From Bacillota bacterium (GTDB lineage: Bacteria; Bacillota; Clostridia; Acetivibrionales; DTU013), in contig JAEYON010000167.1 in the NCBI GenBank assembly GCA_023411645.1, forward strand, positions 1 to 44,049: a stretch of 44,049 nucleotides of DNA. The letters run 5' to 3'. The position numbers were made by a program, and so were the translations under genes. This document shows, piece after piece, positions 1-8,004 of this stretch (positions within the stretch are counted from its first letter, which is position 1; each line of letters starts with the position of its first letter). The notes under the pieces were generated by a model, which made no database searches, was not told where the DNA came from, and worked only from the letters and a program-made list of their open reading frames with translations.

Positions 1-155
1 TCCACAGTCAATTCAATCCTCCGCATCCATTCCACCCCATATTTTTGACATGAGGTTATTATATACCACATCCAGGTGAGACAAAATCACTGACGGGTTA
101 TTAAGACAATATCAAAAACGGATCACACAGCCGCTGTGATGTTAAATTATAATTC

Positions 156-184
156 TTGACAATGAGAATAATATGTGTTAAATT
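156..184 (+). promoter_or_regulatory. Probable sigma-A promoter of the rpmG-secE-nusG operon
   Basis: A perfect -35 TTGACA (156-161) is followed after 16-17 nt by TTAAAT/TAAATT (178-184). It is the only good promoter ahead of rpmG. An imperfect palindrome, CACAGC-C-GCTGTG (126-138), lies just upstream and could be an operator or a terminator of an unseen upstream gene. Confidence 0.65.
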
Positions 185-192
185 ATTTATTG

Positions 193-217
193 CTCCATCT
201 TGGAGGCCTTTTTTTTT
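193..217 (+). terminator. Short hairpin with T9 tract in the rpmG leader
   Basis: CTCCA (193-197) pairs with TGGAG (201-205) around a 3-nt loop, followed by GCC and nine T (209-217). The stem is only 5 bp. It begins almost at the predicted transcription start, so it is either a terminator for readthrough from upstream or a very early pause site. Confidence 0.35.
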
Positions 218-306
218 GTGCTACCAAATAATTGAGCCGGAAAAAGATGTATAAGAATACAGACTGTGCACCCTTTAATACAAAGCAAGGGCTGGAGGTG
301 TCGTAA

Positions 307-456
307 ATGAGAGTCAAAATTGTAATGGCATGCATGGATTGCAAGCAAAGAAACTACAATACCATGAAGAATAAGAAAAATGATCCTGAAAGGATCGAAA
401 TGAAGAAATACTGCAAGTTCTGCCATAAGCATACGGTACACAAGGAAACAAAATAA
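307..456 (+). CDS. rpmG: 50S ribosomal protein L33
   Basis: This is a 49-aa protein of the large ribosomal subunit. Two CxxC pairs (CMDC near residue 9 and CKFC near residue 36) form the zinc ribbon, so this is the zinc-binding L33 form. The length is normal for the family. A GGAGGTG site sits 8-9 nt before the ATG. It is the first gene of an rpmG-secE-nusG operon, the usual Firmicute order, with secE starting 20 bp downstream. In many bacteria a tRNA-Trp lies between rpmG and secE; none is present here. Confidence 0.95.
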   Translation: MRVKIVMACMDCKQRNYNTMKNKKNDPERIEMKKYCKFCHKHTVHKETK

Positions 457-476
457 AGTAACGGAGGTGCACAGGT

Positions 477-701
477 ATGACTGAGAATGCACGCACATCC
501 AAACTGGCTGAGTTTAAAAAGAAATTCGTCAGGTTTTTCAAGGATATCAGAACTGAACTAAAGAAGGTTATCTGGCCTACCAGAAAACAGCTGATCAACA
601 GTACCGTATCAGTACTGCTCATATGTTTGCTCATTGGTGCTGTGATCTGGGTCTCTGACGCTGTTCTTGGAATTTTGATTGACTGGACTCTGTCAAGGTA
701 A
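477..701 (+). CDS. secE: Preprotein translocase subunit SecE
   Basis: This 74-aa protein is the small essential subunit of the SecYEG protein-conducting channel in the cytoplasmic membrane. A basic N-terminal amphipathic region contains the family signature (ELKKVIWPTRKQL, about residues 33-45) and is followed by a single transmembrane helix (about 46-70). This is the single-span form usual outside Enterobacteria. A GGAGGTG site lies 8-9 nt before the ATG. It sits between rpmG and nusG, as in most bacteria. Confidence 0.95.
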   Translation: MTENARTSKLAEFKKKFVRFFKDIRTELKKVIWPTRKQLINSTVSVLLICLLIGAVIWVSDAVLGILIDWTLSR

Positions 702-722
702 TGAAGGAGGACATGAAACCTG

Positions 723-1256
723 ATGGTCGTAGATGATATGCCCGAAGTAGCCAAGTGGTATGTTGTACATACCTATTCCGGCTATGAGAATAAAGTAAAG
801 GCCAACCTGGAAAAGATAGTTGAAAACAGAAATATGCAGGAACATATTCTGGACATAGTGGTTCCGATGGAAGAGCAGATCGAAATCAAGGACGGCAAGA
901 AAAAAGCCACTTTGAGGAAGGTGTTCCCCGGTTATGTTCTTGTTAAGATGGTCATGACGGATGAGTCCTGGTATGTTGTCAGAAATACCAGAGGCGTCAC
1001 CGGTTTTGTCGGTCCGGGATCCAAACCGGTACCTCTGGCTGATGAAGAAGTCAGGATTATGGGCGTGGAAGAATTTGCACCGATGCTTGACTATGAAGTC
1101 AATGATAATGTCAGAGTCATAAGCGGACCACTTGAGAACTTTATCGGTATCGTTGAAGAGATCAATATGGAAAAGAAGAAGGTAAGAGTGGCAGTATCCA
1201 TGTTTGGCAGGGAAACGCCTGTTGAACTGGAATTGACACAGATCCAAAAGCTATAA
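723..1256 (+). CDS. nusG: Transcription termination/antitermination protein NusG
   Basis: NusG binds RNA polymerase and links transcription elongation, pausing and translation. The 177-aa protein has the NGN domain (about residues 10-115, beginning WYVVHTYSGYE) and a C-terminal KOW domain (about 125-177, with VRVISGPLENFIGIV). The chosen ATG lies 12 nt after AGGAGG (705-710). An ATG at 713 is only 2 nt from the site and soon meets a stop. An internal ATG at 738 would still keep the full domain. It lies 21 bp behind secE. Confidence 0.96.
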   Translation: MVVDDMPEVAKWYVVHTYSGYENKVKANLEKIVENRNMQEHILDIVVPMEEQIEIKDGKKKATLRKVFPGYVLVKMVMTDESWYVVRNTRGVTGFVGPGSKPVPLADEEVRIMGVEEFAPMLDYEVNDNVRVISGPLENFIGIVEEINMEKKKVRVAVSMFGRETPVELELTQIQKL

Positions 1257-1295
1257 TTATGATAGTTAGATGATTGAATAATCTCTTTCTATAAA

Positions 1296-1319
1296 GTAAA
1301 AAATCAAATGATTTTTTAC
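1296..1319 (+). promoter_or_regulatory. Near-perfect palindrome in the nusG-rplK spacer
   Basis: GTAAAAAATCA (1296-1306) and TGATTTTTTAC (1309-1319) are perfect reverse complements with a 2-nt centre. The stem is AT-rich and ends in a T-run, so it may be a weak terminator or pause site before rplK. No separate promoter for rplK was recognised in the 99-bp spacer. Confidence 0.45.
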
Positions 1320-1355
1320 AGGTTTTAAAAAAAGATTGGGAGGTGGATGAAAGCT

Positions 1356-1781
1356 ATGGCAAAGAAAATTACTGGTTATGTAAAGCTTCAGATTCCTGCG
1401 GGGAAGGCAACTCCGGCTCCACCGGTTGGACCAGCTTTAGGACAACATGGTGTAAACATCATGGGATTTTGCAAGGAGTTTAATGAAAGAACTGCGAAGG
1501 ATGCGGGATTGATTATTCCTGTAGTCATCACCATTTATGGTGACAGATCTTTTTCCTTTATTACAAAAACTCCTCCAGCAGCAGTACTTCTGAAGAAGGC
1601 GTGCAAAATCGAAAGCGGTTCAGGGAAGCCGAACAGTGAAAAGGTCGCTAAGATTTCAATGGCAGAGGTCAGAAAAATCGCCGAATTGAAAATGCCTGAC
1701 CTGAATGCGGCAAATATTGAATCGGCAGCCAGTATGGTCGCAGGCACAGCCAGAAGTATGGGTATTGTAGTGGAAGAGTAG
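1356..1781 (+). CDS. rplK: 50S ribosomal protein L11
   Basis: L11 binds 23S rRNA at the GTPase-associated centre, is needed for stringent-response sensing by RelA, and is the thiostrepton target region. Both the N-terminal domain (KLQIPAGKATPAPPVGPALGQHG) and the C-terminal RNA-binding domain are present. Starting at 1356 gives 141 aa, the standard L11 length, with GGGAGG (1338-1343) 12 nt upstream. The in-frame ATG at 1347 is only 3 nt from that site and would add MKA. It is followed by rplA after a 43-bp gap. Confidence 0.96.
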   Translation: MAKKITGYVKLQIPAGKATPAPPVGPALGQHGVNIMGFCKEFNERTAKDAGLIIPVVITIYGDRSFSFITKTPPAAVLLKKACKIESGSGKPNSEKVAKISMAEVRKIAELKMPDLNAANIESAASMVAGTARSMGIVVEE

Positions 1782-1824
1782 GTAAGTTTCGTATTTCGAA
1801 ATGGCCGTAAAGGAGAGGATAATA

Positions 1825-2520
1825 ATGAAGAGAGGGAAAAAATATCTCGAAAGCGTCAAGCTTGTTGAAAAGGCTACATTATATGACCCGTCACAGGCAT
1901 TGGATCTTGCGAAGAAGACAGCAAAAGCAAAGTTTGACGAAACCGTTGAAGCGCATATCAAGCTTGGTGTTGACTCAAGACATGCTGATCAGCAGGTTAG
2001 AGGCGCCGTAGTTTTACCGCACGGTACCGGCAAAACGGTCAGAGTGCTTGTTTTTGCTAAAGGCGACAGAGCAAAGGAAGCGGAACAGGGCGGAGCAGAT
2101 TATGTTGGCGCAGAAGATCTTGTAGCAAAGATACAGAATGAAAACTGGTTTGAATTTGATGTGGTTGTAGCAACACCTGATATGATGGGTGTAGTCGGCA
2201 GACTTGGTAAGGTGCTTGGCCCCAAAGGCCTTATGCCTAACCCGAAAGCCGGAACGGTCACCATGGATGTGGCAAAGGCGATCGCCGACATTAAGGCCGG
2301 TAAAATTGAGTACAGGCTGGATAAAACAAACATTATCCACTGTCCTATAGGAAAAGCATCCTTTGATCTTGAAAAGCTGCAGGATAATTTCCGAACACTC
2401 ATGGATGCCATTGTGAAAGCAAAACCGGCAGCAGCAAAGGGTCAATACCTCAGGAGCGTAGTTGTCTCATCGACTATGGGCCCTGGTATCAGAGTCAACC
2501 CTGTTAAAGTTACCGAGTAA
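1825..2520 (+). CDS. rplA: 50S ribosomal protein L1
   Basis: L1 forms the mobile stalk at the ribosomal E site and in many bacteria represses its own operon. The protein begins MKRGKKYLE and carries the L1 signature around GRLGKVLGPKGLMPNPKAGT. The start at 1825 gives 231 aa, the usual length. The frame is open to an ATG at 1801, but AAGGAGAG (about 1809-1816) falls inside that extension and serves 1825. It is the second gene of the rplK-rplA pair and is followed by the L10 leader. Confidence 0.95.
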   Translation: MKRGKKYLESVKLVEKATLYDPSQALDLAKKTAKAKFDETVEAHIKLGVDSRHADQQVRGAVVLPHGTGKTVRVLVFAKGDRAKEAEQGGADYVGAEDLVAKIQNENWFEFDVVVATPDMMGVVGRLGKVLGPKGLMPNPKAGTVTMDVAKAIADIKAGKIEYRLDKTNIIHCPIGKASFDLEKLQDNFRTLMDAIVKAKPAAAKGQYLRSVVVSSTMGPGIRVNPVKVTE

Positions 2521-2559
2521 TATAAAGATTTGCTTTACAAACCGGGATTGTTGATGTAA

Positions 2560-2768
2560 TATGATTTTTGGTCGCATTTATAATGCGATGAACGCAATTG
2601 AATATGTCACATACCGCAGACAGCAGGTGCCAATAAGGTGATTTCATTAAATGGAATGATCCGATACGCGTAAACGGCGAAAGCCGGCCCGCCTAGGTAA
2701 GAACGATTTAAACAGGATCGTATCCCTTGTATGTCTGCCGTTTGTTGATATACAAGGGATTTTGTTTT
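2560..2768 (+). ncRNA. Ribosomal protein L10 leader with intrinsic attenuator
   Basis: The 264-bp rplA-rplJ spacer contains the hallmarks of the Firmicute L10 leader: the ACCGCAGACAGCAGGTGC block (2613-2630) and the CCGCCTAGG block (2689-2697). It ends in a perfect 11-bp stem (2722-2732 with 2750-2760, 17-nt loop) followed by TTTGTTTT (2761-2768), an intrinsic terminator. GCAGACA (2616-2622) can also pair with TGTCTGC (2732-2738), which includes the last base of the terminator stem and its loop. L10(L12)4 binding to the upstream fold is the known mode of autoregulation in this class. Confidence 0.9.
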
Positions 2769-2784
2769 ATAGGAGGTGAAAAAT

Positions 2785-3318
2785 TTGCCTAAGGAAAATA
2801 CTCTGAAACAGAAACGTGAAGTTGTCGATGTAATCAGCAGCAAAATGAAGGAAGCAAAAGCGATGGTTTTTGCCGATTACAGAGGTTTGACCGTAGAACA
2901 GGACACAGAACTCAGAAGCGCACTGAGGAAAGCAGGTGTTGATTACAAGGTTGTAAAGAACACTCTTACCAGATTTGCAGCCAATGAAAATGGACTTGAG
3001 GGACTTGATCCCTATTTGAACGGCCCAACAGCGATGGCATCAAGCGATAGCGACCCTGTAGCTCCTGCTAAGATTTTGAGCGAGTACGCGAAGAAATACG
3101 ATAAGCTGGAACTTAAGGTTGGCGTCGTAGAGGGCAGGGTAATTGACGTAAATGGCGTGAAGGCTTTGGCCGAATTGCCGTCAAGAGAAGTGTTGATCGC
3201 CAGAGTGCTTGGTGGACTCAATGCACCGATATCCGGATTTGTCAATGTTCTCAATGGGAACATTAGAGGTCTTGTCGTCGCATTGAATGCTATAGCGGAA
3301 CAAAAAGCGAATGCTTAG
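2785..3318 (+). CDS. rplJ: 50S ribosomal protein L10
   Basis: L10 anchors the L7/L12 dimers to the ribosome to form the stalk. The protein begins MPKENTLKQKREVV and has the family's N-terminal rRNA/L11-binding domain and a C-terminal helix for L12 dimers. I choose the TTG at 2785, eight bases from AGGAGG; this gives 177 aa. The frame extends to a GTG at 2776, but that overlaps the ribosome binding site. It lies directly behind the L10 leader, which should regulate both rplJ and rplL. Confidence 0.94.
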   Translation: MPKENTLKQKREVVDVISSKMKEAKAMVFADYRGLTVEQDTELRSALRKAGVDYKVVKNTLTRFAANENGLEGLDPYLNGPTAMASSDSDPVAPAKILSEYAKKYDKLELKVGVVEGRVIDVNGVKALAELPSREVLIARVLGGLNAPISGFVNVLNGNIRGLVVALNAIAEQKANA

Positions 3319-3366
3319 TATTATCATTTAAAATATTTTATTAAAAATTATGGAGGGTTATTTAAG

Positions 3367-3753
3367 ATGGCAAGCGATAAAGTTTTAAAGTTGATTGAAG
3401 ATGTAAAGGCATTGACAGTATTGGAACTGTCCGAACTCGTAAAGGCTCTTGAAGAAGAATTCGGCGTATCAGCAGCAGCTCCTATGGCAGTTGCAGCAGC
3501 TCCTGTTGCAGGTGCAGCAGCAGCTCCGGTAGAAGAAGAGAAGACTGAGTTCACAGTAGTACTCAAAGATGTAGGCGCAGAGAAGATCAAGGTTATCAAG
3601 GTGGTCAGAGAGATTACTGGCCTTGGCCTCAAGGAAGCAAAGGATCTCGTTGACGGAGCTCCGAAGCCAGTTAAGGAAAATGTTGCAAAAGAAGAAGCAA
3701 CTGCAATTGAAGCAAAGTTTAAAGAAGTTGGCGCTACTGTAGAAATTAAATAA
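3367..3753 (+). CDS. rplL: 50S ribosomal protein L7/L12
   Basis: This is the multicopy stalk protein that recruits and activates translational GTPases. The 128-aa protein has the N-terminal dimerisation domain (about 1-35), an Ala/Pro-rich flexible hinge (about 36-55) and the globular C-terminal factor-binding domain (EKIKVIKVVREITGLGLKEAKDLVD). GGAGG lies upstream of the ATG. It ends the operon, with a strong terminator 15 bp after the stop. Confidence 0.97.
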   Translation: MASDKVLKLIEDVKALTVLELSELVKALEEEFGVSAAAPMAVAAAPVAGAAAAPVEEEKTEFTVVLKDVGAEKIKVIKVVREITGLGLKEAKDLVDGAPKPVKENVAKEEATAIEAKFKEVGATVEIK

Positions 3754-3767
3754 TAAGGGCAGATAAA

Positions 3768-3803
3768 AAGTGCTTCGGTTTTATTTAACCGAGGCACTTT
3801 TTT
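3768..3803 (+). terminator. Intrinsic terminator after rplL
   Basis: A 13-bp stem (AAGTGCTTCGGTT 3768-3780 with AACCGAGGCACTT 3787-3799, one G-U pair) has a 6-nt loop and is followed by a T-run. It separates the L10 operon from rpoBC. Confidence 0.93.
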
Positions 3804-3849
3804 ACGTTTTTTTTAGTGATTTTAAGCATTTTTTTGTGCAAAAAACTCG

Positions 3850-3884
3850 TTGACAAGTTGACAACGGTATGATAGAATTATAAA
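3850..3884 (+). promoter_or_regulatory. Overlapping sigma-A promoters for rpoBC
   Basis: Two TTGACA boxes overlap in series. The first (3850-3855) is 17 nt from TAGAAT (3873-3878), a near-consensus promoter. The second (3858-3863) is 15 nt from TATAAA (3879-3884). Transcription would start near 3885-3890, about 360 nt before the rpoB start codon. Confidence 0.75.
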
Positions 3885-4248
3885 CTGCGTTATAATTGAA
3901 ATGAGCCAGTTTAGTAAAAAAACAGACTTATTGAGATATTTTAACGAACCTCGTTGATATGCTTTTGTGAAAATGAAATTTTACTGTAAACTAAAAATTT
4001 ATTTTGAACATAAGCATTATAACACAGGAGAATAAAACAGACAACATTTGTTAATAATTAATTATTGTTTGTTTAGGCAATTTCATGAATGGAAATGCCA
4101 GATTGGATATAAGCCCCAAAAGCTTTTAATAATACTACTAAAAGCTTTAAATATACATCGGTGTATTATAGCCGATGATCCGCTTAGATTGTAAACATGC
4201 AATCCTTTCATGATCTACTACAAGTCATAATTTATGAGGTGATTTTTA
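3885..4248 (+). promoter_or_regulatory. Long structured 5' leader of rpoB
   Basis: No gene is seen in this 364-nt stretch between the promoter and rpoB. It holds several inverted repeats: AAAGCTTTTA/TAAAAGCTTT (4119-4128 with 4139-4148), CATCGG/CCGATG (4156-4161 with 4172-4177) and GATTG/CAATC near 4187-4204. None has a U-tract typical of a terminator. No known riboswitch class was recognised. The ribosome binding site of rpoB is GAGGTGA, just before 4249. Confidence 0.5.
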
Positions 4249-7200
4249 ATGGTACATCCCGTACAACTGGGCCGGAATACAAGGATGAGTTATTCCAGAA
4301 TCAATGAAGTTCTGGAAATGCCTAATCTGATCGAGGTGCAGAAGAACTCTTACAGATGGTTTTTGGAAGAGGGCCTTCGGGAAGTATTCAGGGACGTGTC
4401 GCCGATAGAGGATTATACCGGCAACCTGATACTTGAATTTCCGGATTATAAGCTGGAGGACGATAACCCAAAGTACAGCGTCGAGGAATGCAAGGAAAGG
4501 GATACTACATACTCAGCTCCGCTTAAAGTCAAAGTGCGCCTTATCAACAAGGAAACCGGTGAAGTGAAGGAGCAGGAAATCTTCATGGGAGACTTCCCCC
4601 TTATGACAAGCAACGGTACTTTTGTGATTAATGGTGCAGAAAGAGTAATCGTAAGTCAGCTTGTCAGATCACCCGGTATCTACTTTTCCAAAAAATTAGA
4701 CAGAACCGGTAAAAATCTTTATTCTGCAACAGTTATACCTAACCGTGGAGCCTGGCTCGAATATGAGACGGACTCCAGCGACGTGATGTCCGTCAGGATT
4801 GATAGGACCAGAAAGCTGCCCATTACAGTATTGCTGCGTGCTCTCGGATATGGTACGGATCTTCAGATCACAGAATTGCTCGGTGATGATGAAAGGATCC
4901 TTGCGACGATCCAAAAGGACAATGCAAAAACCACAGACGAAGGACTTATAGAAATATATAAGAGACTCAGGCCGGGTGAACCGCCAACGGTTGAAAGCGC
5001 GACAACATTGCTGAACAATCTTTTCTTTGATCCGAAGAGATATGATCTGGCCAAGTTCGGAAGATTCAAGTTTAATAAGAAGCTTTCCATTGCATCAAGA
5101 ATCAGTGGACATAAGTGCGGTGAAAAGATTATTCATCCGCAGACCGGTGAAATTTTGGTCGATGAGGATGAGATCATAGACAGGGATAAAGCTGCTTCTA
5201 TCCAAGATGCAGGCATTAATTCTGTTTATCTGAATATAGAGGGTAAAAATGTCAGAGTAATCGGCAATGGAACTGTCGACCTCAAGAAGTATTTAGATAT
5301 TGACACATCCGACATCGTCATAACTGAAAAAGTCAGATTGTCAGTTCTGCAAAAGCTTATGGAGGAGAATCAGTCTGAATCGGACCTGAAAAAGGCGATA
5401 ATTGACAATGTAGATTCTTTGGTTCCAAAATATATTACAGTGGAGGATATCATATCCTCAATTAACTACTTAATTCATATTGACTACGGTATTGGTTCGG
5501 ATGACGATATCGATCATCTGGGGAACAGAAGACTGCGCTGTGTCGGTGAGCTTCTTCAGAACCAATTTAGAATCGGACTGGCAAGAATGGAAAGGGTGGT
5601 CAGGGAAAGAATGACCATTCAAGACATTGACATTGTGACGCCTCAGGCTCTGATTAATATCAGACCGGTCGCAGCTGCGATAAAAGAATTCTTCGGAAGC
5701 AGCCAGCTGTCCCAGTTTATGGATCAGACCAACCCACTGGCAGAGCTCACACACAAGAGAAGGCTCAGTGCATTGGGACCGGGAGGCCTTAGCCGAGAAA
5801 GAGCCGGTTTCGAAGTCCGTGACGTTCACCACTCCCATTATGGCCGAATGTGCCCGATTGAAACGCCTGAAGGTCCAAACATTGGTCTGATAGGTTCTTT
5901 GAGTACATTTGCGCGTATCAATGAGTACGGGTTTATCGAGGCTCCCTACAGGAAGATAGATAAAACCAGAGGAGTAGTTTCCAATAACATTGAATACCTT
6001 ACCGCAGACGAAGAGGATAAATATGTTGTTGCTCAGGCAAATGAACCTCTGGATGAGGAGGGCAGGTTCAAGGACAAGAAGGTGCTCTGCAGATACAAGG
6101 ATGATATCCTTGAGGTCGAGAGTAACCATGTTGATTATATGGACGTATCGCCAAAACAGCTTGTATCTGTCGCAACAGCAATGATCCCGTTTCTGGAAAA
6201 TGATGATGCGAACCGTGCGTTGATGGGCTCAAACATGCAGCGTCAGGCTGTGCCGCTGATTAAGCCGCAATCTCCAATTATCGGAACAGGCATAGAGTAC
6301 AAGGCAGCAAAGGACTCGGGAACAGTAGTTCTTGCTAAAAACGAAGGTACTGTCGAAAAAGTTTCTGCAAACGAGATTACGATCAGCACAAAGAAGGGCA
6401 GAAAGGATGTATATAAGCTTCTTAAATATATCAGGTCCAACCAGGGCACCTGCACCAACCAGAGACCAATTGTCAGGAAGGGTGATGTGATTGAAGCGGG
6501 CGACGTAATTGCCGACGGTCCTTCCACTGATAATGGAGAGATTGCACTTGGGAAAAACGTACTGGTTGGGTTTATGACATGTGAAGGCTATAACTACGAG
6601 GATGCTCTCCTGATCAGCGAAAAGCTTGTCAAGGAGGATGTCTATACATCGATACACATTGAAGAGTATGAATCGGAATCAAGAGACACCAAACTTGGGC
6701 CTGAAGAGATTACACGTGATATTCCAAATGTCAGTGAGGACTCTCTGAAGGATCTTGACGACAGAGGAATTATTAGAATCGGCGCAGAGGTTAGAGCAGG
6801 GGATATACTGGTTGGAAAGGTTACCCCCAAGGGCGAGACTGAACTGACGGCTGAAGAAAGACTGCTGCGCGCTATATTCGGTGAAAAGGCCAGAGAAGTG
6901 AGAGATACCTCGCTGAGAGTACCTCACGGCGAATCCGGCATTATTGTCGATGTCAAGGTGTTCACCAGGGAGAATGGCGACGAGCTGCCCCCGGGAGTTA
7001 ACCAGCTTGTTAGATGCTATATTGCTCAGAAGAGAAAGATTTCCGTTGGAGATAAAATGGCAGGAAGACACGGTAACAAAGGTGTTATATCAAGAGTTCT
7101 GCCTGAAGAAGATATGCCGTTCCTTCCGGACGGTACTCCCCTTGAGATTGTATTAAATCCGCTGGGTGTGCCTTCACGTATGAATATAGGACAGGTATTG

Positions 7201-7989
7201 GAAGTCCATCTTGGGTATGCTGCCAAAGCTCTGGGATGGAAGATCGCAACTCCTGTATTTGACGGCGCGACAGAATCAGATATTGTGGAAACGTTGAAAA
7301 GGGCCGGGCTGGACGAGGATGGAAAGACTGTACTATACGACGGAAGAACGGGAGATCCGTTTGAGAACCGCGTAACGGTCGGATATATGTACTTCCTCAA
7401 GTTGGCGCACCTTGTTGACGATAAAATCCATGCACGTTCAACAGGCCCGTATTCTCTTGTTACACAGCAGCCACTCGGTGGTAAGGCACAGTTTGGCGGC
7501 CAGAGATTCGGTGAAATGGAGGTTTGGGCCCTGGAAGCATACGGGGCAGCCTATACATTGCAGGAGATTCTTACTGTCAAGTCGGATGACGTAGTTGGAC
7601 GAGTCAAGACTTATGAATCCATTGTCAAAGGCGAAAATATTCCTGAACCTGGTATTCCTGAATCGTTCAAGGTACTCATCAAAGAACTCCAGAGCCTTGC
7701 ACTGGATGTGAAGGTGTACTCCGAAGAACGTGAAGAAATTGCTATAAGGGAGTCCACGGAAGACGATCTTGAAGAACTCAATGTAAATATTGAGGGACGC
7801 GAAGATGAGGCGCCGCTGTCCGACTTTGAAGATATTGGTGAGGACCTGTTAGATGATGATGTGGATATTGAAGAATTTGACCTCGGTGAGATCGTCGGTT
7901 CCACAGAGGAGATCGGGGACACACTTGAAGATGACCTGTTCTCTGATGGTGAAGATTTTAGTGACAACCTGGACGAGGAAGATTTTTAG
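4249..7989 (+). CDS. rpoB: DNA-directed RNA polymerase subunit beta
   Basis: This is the beta subunit of RNA polymerase, 1246 aa. All conserved regions are present, including the rifampicin cluster at about residues 480-545 (SSQLSQFMDQTNPL, THKRRLSALGPGG). That cluster carries the usual wild-type residues His and Ser at the main resistance positions. The catalytic-side motifs are also present (GDKMAGRHGNKGV, and GGKAQFGGQRFGEMEVWALEAYG near the C-terminus). The last 70 or so residues form a very acidic tail rich in Asp/Glu, as in several Firmicutes. A GAGGTGA site precedes the ATG. rpoC follows after 15 bp with its own GGGAG site. Confidence 0.98.
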   Translation: MVHPVQLGRNTRMSYSRINEVLEMPNLIEVQKNSYRWFLEEGLREVFRDVSPIEDYTGNLILEFPDYKLEDDNPKYSVEECKERDTTYSAPLKVKVRLINKETGEVKEQEIFMGDFPLMTSNGTFVINGAERVIVSQLVRSPGIYFSKKLDRTGKNLYSATVIPNRGAWLEYETDSSDVMSVRIDRTRKLPITVLLRALGYGTDLQITELLGDDERILATIQKDNAKTTDEGLIEIYKRLRPGEPPTVESATTLLNNLFFDPKRYDLAKFGRFKFNKKLSIASRISGHKCGEKIIHPQTGEILVDEDEIIDRDKAASIQDAGINSVYLNIEGKNVRVIGNGTVDLKKYLDIDTSDIVITEKVRLSVLQKLMEENQSESDLKKAIIDNVDSLVPKYITVEDIISSINYLIHIDYGIGSDDDIDHLGNRRLRCVGELLQNQFRIGLARMERVVRERMTIQDIDIVTPQALINIRPVAAAIKEFFGSSQLSQFMDQTNPLAELTHKRRLSALGPGGLSRERAGFEVRDVHHSHYGRMCPIETPEGPNIGLIGSLSTFARINEYGFIEAPYRKIDKTRGVVSNNIEYLTADEEDKYVVAQANEPLDEEGRFKDKKVLCRYKDDILEVESNHVDYMDVSPKQLVSVATAMIPFLENDDANRALMGSNMQRQAVPLIKPQSPIIGTGIEYKAAKDSGTVVLAKNEGTVEKVSANEITISTKKGRKDVYKLLKYIRSNQGTCTNQRPIVRKGDVIEAGDVIADGPSTDNGEIALGKNVLVGFMTCEGYNYEDALLISEKLVKEDVYTSIHIEEYESESRDTKLGPEEITRDIPNVSEDSLKDLDDRGIIRIGAEVRAGDILVGKVTPKGETELTAEERLLRAIFGEKAREVRDTSLRVPHGESGIIVDVKVFTRENGDELPPGVNQLVRCYIAQKRKISVGDKMAGRHGNKGVISRVLPEEDMPFLPDGTPLEIVLNPLGVPSRMNIGQVLEVHLGYAAKALGWKIATPVFDGATESDIVETLKRAGLDEDGKTVLYDGRTGDPFENRVTVGYMYFLKLAHLVDDKIHARSTGPYSLVTQQPLGGKAQFGGQRFGEMEVWALEAYGAAYTLQEILTVKSDDVVGRVKTYESIVKGENIPEPGIPESFKVLIKELQSLALDVKVYSEEREEIAIRESTEDDLEELNVNIEGREDEAPLSDFEDIGEDLLDDDVDIEEFDLGEIVGSTEEIGDTLEDDLFSDGEDFSDNLDEEDF

Positions 7990-8004
7990 AAGGGAGATGG
8001 GACC

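Noticed and set aside
1..60. Possible 3' end of a tRNA at the window start (TTCAATCC-like T-loop)
   Set aside because: The bases flanking the loop cannot form the 5-bp T-stem, and no other tRNA arm is present.
187..754. Two overlapping minus-strand open frames opposite rpmG and secE
   Set aside because: They lie antisense to well-identified rpmG and secE, contain odd composition and have no ribosome binding site.
7611..7967. Ser-rich minus-strand open frame inside rpoB, and many similar long antisense frames in rplL, rpoC and fusA
   Set aside because: These are shadows of biased codon use in strongly expressed genes on the opposite strand; none has a start signal or recognisable domain.
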